A stretch of 64,000 nucleotides of DNA from Adlercreutzia sp. ZJ141 (GTDB lineage: Bacteria > Actinomycetota > Coriobacteriia > Coriobacteriales > Eggerthellaceae). The stretch spans positions 1-64,000 of the forward strand of contig NZ_JAAKEB010000009.1 in NCBI RefSeq assembly GCF_011038965.1, written 5' to 3'. Shown here in pieces: positions 60,886 to 64,000 of the stretch. Position numbers and translations under genes: made by a program. Every line of letters starts with the position of its first letter. Position 1 is the stretch's first letter. The notes beneath the pieces were generated by a model that made no database searches, was not told the DNA's origin, and saw only the letters and a list, made by a program, of their open reading frames with translations.

Positions 60886-63300
60886 ATGGCAGAAGCACTG
60901 TATAGAAAATACCGTCCGCAAGTGTTCGGTGACGTGGTAGGTCAAGAGCATATCGAAACCACGCTCAAGAACGCCATCGAGCAGAACAAGGTGAGCCATG
61001 CCTACCTCTTCTGCGGGCCGCGTGGTACGGGCAAAACCACTATGGCGCGCTTGCTGGCAAAGGCACTTCTGTGCTCGAAAGGGCAAGATGGCCCCACGCC
61101 TGATCCCGACGGCACGTGTGATGACTGCCAAATGATTGCCGCAGGTGAGCATCCGGACGTGTATGAGCTCGATGCCGCAAGCCGCACGGGTGTAGAAAAT
61201 GTGCGTGAGGAAATTATCGGGCGCGTTCAATTTGCGCCAACGCGCGGGCGCTGCAAGGTATACATCATCGACGAGGTTCACATGCTGTCGTCGGCTGCGT
61301 TTAATGCGTTGCTGAAAACCTTGGAGGAACCGCCCGATCACGTGGTGTTTATTCTAGCTACCACCGATCCGCAGAAAGTGCCGGAAACCATTCATTCGCG
61401 TTGCCAGCGCTTCGACTTCCATCGCGTCGGAACCGATGGCATGGTGGCACGCTTGGGGGCAGTGTGTACGGCCGAGGGCGTGGAATTCGAAGGTGAAGCA
61501 CTCGAACTAATTGCACATCGCGCTGAAGGTGGTATGCGCAACGCGCTGACGGCACTCGAGCAGCTGATCGCGTACGGCGGCGGAAAGGTGACGCTTGATG
61601 TTGCCGAGCGCATGCTGGGGGGAATCAGTTCGAGTGACTTGGCGAATATCATGCGCGCGATTGGCGAACATGATGCGGCAGCATGCTTTCGTTGGGTTGC
61701 CGCTTACGTGGAAACCGGGGCCGATTTGGCTCAGTTTGCTCGCGACATGGCAGCGCACGTGCGCGATCTCTACGTGATGTCGCTCGCTGGCGCCGATGTT
61801 GCCCTTGAAGTGGGGGCAACCGAGCGCGCACAGCTTGTTTCTGAGCTGCCGTTATTTGGCTCCGATCGTCTGTCCCGTTTGCTGTGCGTGTTAGGTGATG
61901 TGCTCGCCGAGTTGAAGACCTCAACGAATCCGCGGCTGTCATTCGAGATCGCGCTCACGCGCATGGTTCGGCCTGACTCCGACCTCACGCTCGCCTCGCT
62001 TGCCGAGCGAATCGAAGCACTCGAGCTTTCTGGTTCTGTCCGTTCGCTCGCGCGGCCGGAACTTCCCGATTCCGTCCGTTCTGACGAATGGCCGGAACGT
62101 GCCGACGCTGCGGCCGCGCAACGCACGCCATCTTGCGGCTCTTTTGGTTCCGTCCGTTCTGACGAATGGCCGGAACGTGCCGACGCTGCGGCCGCGCAAC
62201 GCACGCCATCTTACGCCTGCGAGCCCTCGTCTTTTGGTTCCGTCCGTTCTGACGAACGGCCGGAACGTGTCGACGCTGCGGCCGCCCAGCGCACGCCATC
62301 TTGCGCCTGCGAGCCCTCGTCGCGGCCCGAAGGCCGCTTCCTCGGGCTCTCACCGCAATCTGGCGCACCCTGCGCACCCTCGCTGACCGATGTGGACCAG
62401 GGATATGTCGCTCAACCTGCTGGTGCTGCTCAACCTGTGGGTGCAACTCGGGCGGTGCCGTCTGAGTTGGCGGAAAGCTATCGAAATCCTGCGGCCTTAC
62501 AGCGCATGTGGCAGGCGGCGCTGACGGCGCTCAAGCGTAACAAAGCAGCGTACGGCGTGCTGTTCCTCAACACGAAAGCCGTATTCAATCAGGAAAACGC
62601 AACGTTGAATATCGAGTTTCCTGCCGAAAACACCTTCGCGTTCAAAGCGTCCCAAAAGCCCGAAGTGCAAGCAGCCGTTGCTGCCGCGCTGCAGCAGGCG
62701 ACAGGTGTCGCGCTGCCGTTTTCCTACACGCAGCGCGGATCGGGTCAAGGGTTGGGTAAAGACACCTTTGCACCCGCAGCGCCCGTGGCGTCAACAACGT
62801 CTTCTCGTTCGACAGCACCTGCAGCTTTCACATCGCACACCAGCATCGAAGCTCCCGAGCCTGAGGTCGTCCCGCTCGATGCGTACGACTCGGCACCGTA
62901 TGAAGAACCTGTTCCTACTGGCGATGCAGGTGTTGATCCGCTGCGTTCTCGAGAGCTCGAAGAGCCGCTCTCGCCAGCAGCATCTGCGCCGACACGTTCC
63001 GTATCGGCAATACCTGCACCAGCGCCTGTGCCTTCCGCACCTGCACCAGCACCGGCACCTTCCGCACCTGCACCAGCACCGGCACCTTCCGCACCGGCAT
63101 CTCCCGCACTCGCAGTACCTGCACCAGCACCGGCACCTTCCGCCTTACAGTCGCCCGCCAAGGTTGACCTGCCCGCCGAGCCGCCGGTTGATGCTCGCTC
63201 GTCGGCGTCCATTGACGCGAGCGGCCCGACCATCCTCGAGCAAAAAGATGCCCTTATGTCCGTGTTTGGTGATGGAGTTGTTTTCGACACGGTGGATTAA
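60886..63300 (+). CDS. dnaX: DNA polymerase III tau/gamma subunit
   Basis: Clamp-loader ATPase. 804 residues: AAA+ domain with GPRGTGKTT (44-52), IIDEVHML Walker B and SRC motif HSRCQRFDF. The zinc site has Cys63, Cys78 and Cys81, but the position equal to the second E. coli cysteine is an Asp (PDPDGTCDDC). After the collar domain, residues about 396-475 form a three-fold repeat of a SVRSDEWPERADAAAAQRTP unit, then a domain at about 530-620 and a proline/alanine repeat (PSAPAPAPA units, about 709-755). No obvious slippery sequence for a shorter gamma form was seen. Upstream of ybaB and recR, the classic order. Confidence 0.95.
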   Translation: MAEALYRKYRPQVFGDVVGQEHIETTLKNAIEQNKVSHAYLFCGPRGTGKTTMARLLAKALLCSKGQDGPTPDPDGTCDDCQMIAAGEHPDVYELDAASRTGVENVREEIIGRVQFAPTRGRCKVYIIDEVHMLSSAAFNALLKTLEEPPDHVVFILATTDPQKVPETIHSRCQRFDFHRVGTDGMVARLGAVCTAEGVEFEGEALELIAHRAEGGMRNALTALEQLIAYGGGKVTLDVAERMLGGISSSDLANIMRAIGEHDAAACFRWVAAYVETGADLAQFARDMAAHVRDLYVMSLAGADVALEVGATERAQLVSELPLFGSDRLSRLLCVLGDVLAELKTSTNPRLSFEIALTRMVRPDSDLTLASLAERIEALELSGSVRSLARPELPDSVRSDEWPERADAAAAQRTPSCGSFGSVRSDEWPERADAAAAQRTPSYACEPSSFGSVRSDERPERVDAAAAQRTPSCACEPSSRPEGRFLGLSPQSGAPCAPSLTDVDQGYVAQPAGAAQPVGATRAVPSELAESYRNPAALQRMWQAALTALKRNKAAYGVLFLNTKAVFNQENATLNIEFPAENTFAFKASQKPEVQAAVAAALQQATGVALPFSYTQRGSGQGLGKDTFAPAAPVASTTSSRSTAPAAFTSHTSIEAPEPEVVPLDAYDSAPYEEPVPTGDAGVDPLRSRELEEPLSPAASAPTRSVSAIPAPAPVPSAPAPAPAPSAPAPAPAPSAPASPALAVPAPAPAPSALQSPAKVDLPAEPPVDARSSASIDASGPTILEQKDALMSVFGDGVVFDTVD
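62070..62321 (+). repeat. Tandem coding repeats in the dnaX linker
   Basis: Three units starting at 62070, 62148 and 62238 (offsets 78 and 90 bp), nearly identical over about 65 bp, encoding a 26-30 residue repeat. All lengths are multiples of three, so the frame is kept; unit number probably varies between strains. Confidence 0.9.
63031..63145 (+). repeat. 27-bp tandem repeat encoding Pro/Ala linker in dnaX
   Basis: Units starting at 63031, 63058 and 63085, each encoding PSAPAPAPA, with a partial copy near 63130. A flexible linker. Confidence 0.85.
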
Positions 63301-63429
63301 CTGCGCATCGGCGGTAAAATAGCACGACTGACAAAACCCGCCCGCATAAGGCGTGGGCGTTGCTTTCCTCGTATTGCGGTTTAAGCGGGGAAGCGCACGA
63401 TAAGCGAACACAAGCGCAAGGAGGACCAT

Positions 63430-63777
63430 ATGGCACGACGTGGAGGATTCCCAGGTGGCGGTGGTATGGGTAACATGAACGCCATCATGAAGCAAGCGCA
63501 GAAGATGCAGGCCGAAATGGCCAAGGCGCAAGAAGAAATCAAGGACATGACGTTTGAGGCAACAGCGGGCGGCGGCATGGTGAAGGCGGTTGCGCTGGGT
63601 AACGCCACCATTGAAAGCATCACTATTGACCCCGATGCGGTTGATCCCGAGGACGTCGAAATGCTGCAAGATATGGTAACCGCTGCGGTGAACGAGGCGC
63701 TTCGTGGCGTGTCTGAGCTAGGCGCGCAGCGCATGAATGCCGCTACGGGTGGCATGAACATTCCGGGCCTCATGTAG
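63430..63777 (+). CDS. YbaB/EbfC-family nucleoid-associated protein
   Basis: Small dimeric DNA-binding protein commonly encoded between dnaX and recR. 115 residues with MNAIMKQAQKMQAEMAKAQE and VEMLQDMVTAAVNEAL. ATG follows AAGGAGGACCAT. Its role with RecR or the clamp loader is inferred only from conserved gene order. Confidence 0.95.
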   Translation: MARRGGFPGGGGMGNMNAIMKQAQKMQAEMAKAQEEIKDMTFEATAGGGMVKAVALGNATIESITIDPDAVDPEDVEMLQDMVTAAVNEALRGVSELGAQRMNAATGGMNIPGLM

Positions 63778-63790
63778 GTTTGCGCATCGA

Positions 63791-64000
63791 ATGAACGCGG
63801 CACCGGCAATACAGAAGCTGCTCGATGAGCTGGAACGTCTTCCGGGCATTGGCCCGAAGTCGGCCCAGCGCATCGCTTATTGGATCCTTAACACCGATGC
63901 AGCAACAGCGCTGCGACTGGCGGAAGCTATTGTCGAAGTGAAGGAAACCGTACATTTCTGCAGCCGGTGCTTTAACTACGCGCAGGACGATGTGTGTGAA
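63791..64000 (+). CDS. recR: Recombination protein RecR, 5' part
   Basis: First 70 residues of RecR, which acts with RecO and RecF to load RecA on gaps. Shows the N-terminal helix-hairpin-helix LLDELERLPGIGPKSAQRIA and the start of the four-cysteine zinc finger FCSRCFNYAQDDVC. The gene runs off the right edge of the window. ATG 63791 lies 13 bp after the ybaB-type gene. Confidence 0.95.
   Translation, partial: MNAAPAIQKLLDELERLPGIGPKSAQRIAYWILNTDAATALRLAEAIVEVKETVHFCSRCFNYAQDDVCE

Noticed and set aside
62321-63300. Programmed frameshift producing a gamma form of DnaX
   Set aside because: No A-rich slippery heptamer with a following hairpin at the expected place; only isolated AAAAAG near the end.

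Overview
The window is about 64 kb of a moderately GC-rich bacterial chromosome and reads as an anaerobic member of the Actinobacteria, most likely class Coriobacteriia, family Eggerthellaceae (Slackia/Eggerthella-like). The grounds are gene content: class III ribonucleotide reductase, a fused pyruvate:ferredoxin oxidoreductase next to a four-subunit 2-oxoacid:ferredoxin oxidoreductase, a multiheme c-type cytochrome with its own Ccm (System I) maturation genes, a CBS-domain family II pyrophosphatase, a subgroup 1c aspartate aminotransferase and a Tyr-Thr-Met tRNA / tuf / rpmG / tRNA-Trp / secE / nusG block. The genus is inference; no 16S gene is present.

Layout. 0.4-3.0 kb: family II pyrophosphatase and an M20 peptidase. 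3.4-8.4 kb: rpsL-rpsG-fusA followed by rpsJ-rplC-rplD-rplW, ending in a terminator. 8.6-16.0 kb: an envelope and folding island (L,D-transpeptidase, ABC ATPase, FtsX-like permease with a large coiled coil, divergent trigger factor) that splits the S10 operon. 16.4-25.9 kb: the rest of S10 plus spc, under its own near-consensus promoter (rplB to secY and adk). 26.2-28.3 kb: a large GT-C-like membrane protein that may be translated from a leaderless mRNA. 28.5-35.5 kb: nifJ and porGDAB, which share a 15-bp upstream motif. 35.8-37.1 kb: an aminotransferase on the minus strand. 37.5-42.0 kb: tRNAs, tuf, rpmG, tRNA-Trp, secE, nusG, rplK, rplA. 42.0-42.4 kb: tRNA-Ala(CGC) on the minus strand with a duplicated 3' end. 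42.6-50.1 kb: a lipoprotein, a pentaheme-type cytochrome and ccmEFABCD. 50.2-64.0 kb: galU, a homocysteine-methyltransferase-like protein without the zinc cysteines, nrdDG with tandem NrdR boxes, mscS, aspS, SRP RNA, dedA, a TetR regulator with a palindromic operator, dnaX, ybaB and the start of recR.

How the genes work together. Most of the window is translation and secretion machinery. The rest fits an anaerobe that oxidises 2-oxoacids with ferredoxin as acceptor, runs periplasmic-side electron transfer through multiheme cytochromes, and makes deoxynucleotides without oxygen. The Ccm set lacks recognisable ccmG, ccmH and ccmI here, and its CcmE carries a CxxxY heme-binding motif (CPSKY) in place of HxxxY.

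Signs of genome plasticity: a dispersed family of about 60-bp inverted-repeat elements (five clear copies, one fragment), a 117-bp direct repeat carrying the 3' end of tRNA-Ala, a 31-bp direct repeat ahead of rpsL, and the split S10 operon. No CRISPR array, complete insertion sequence or prophage gene was seen.
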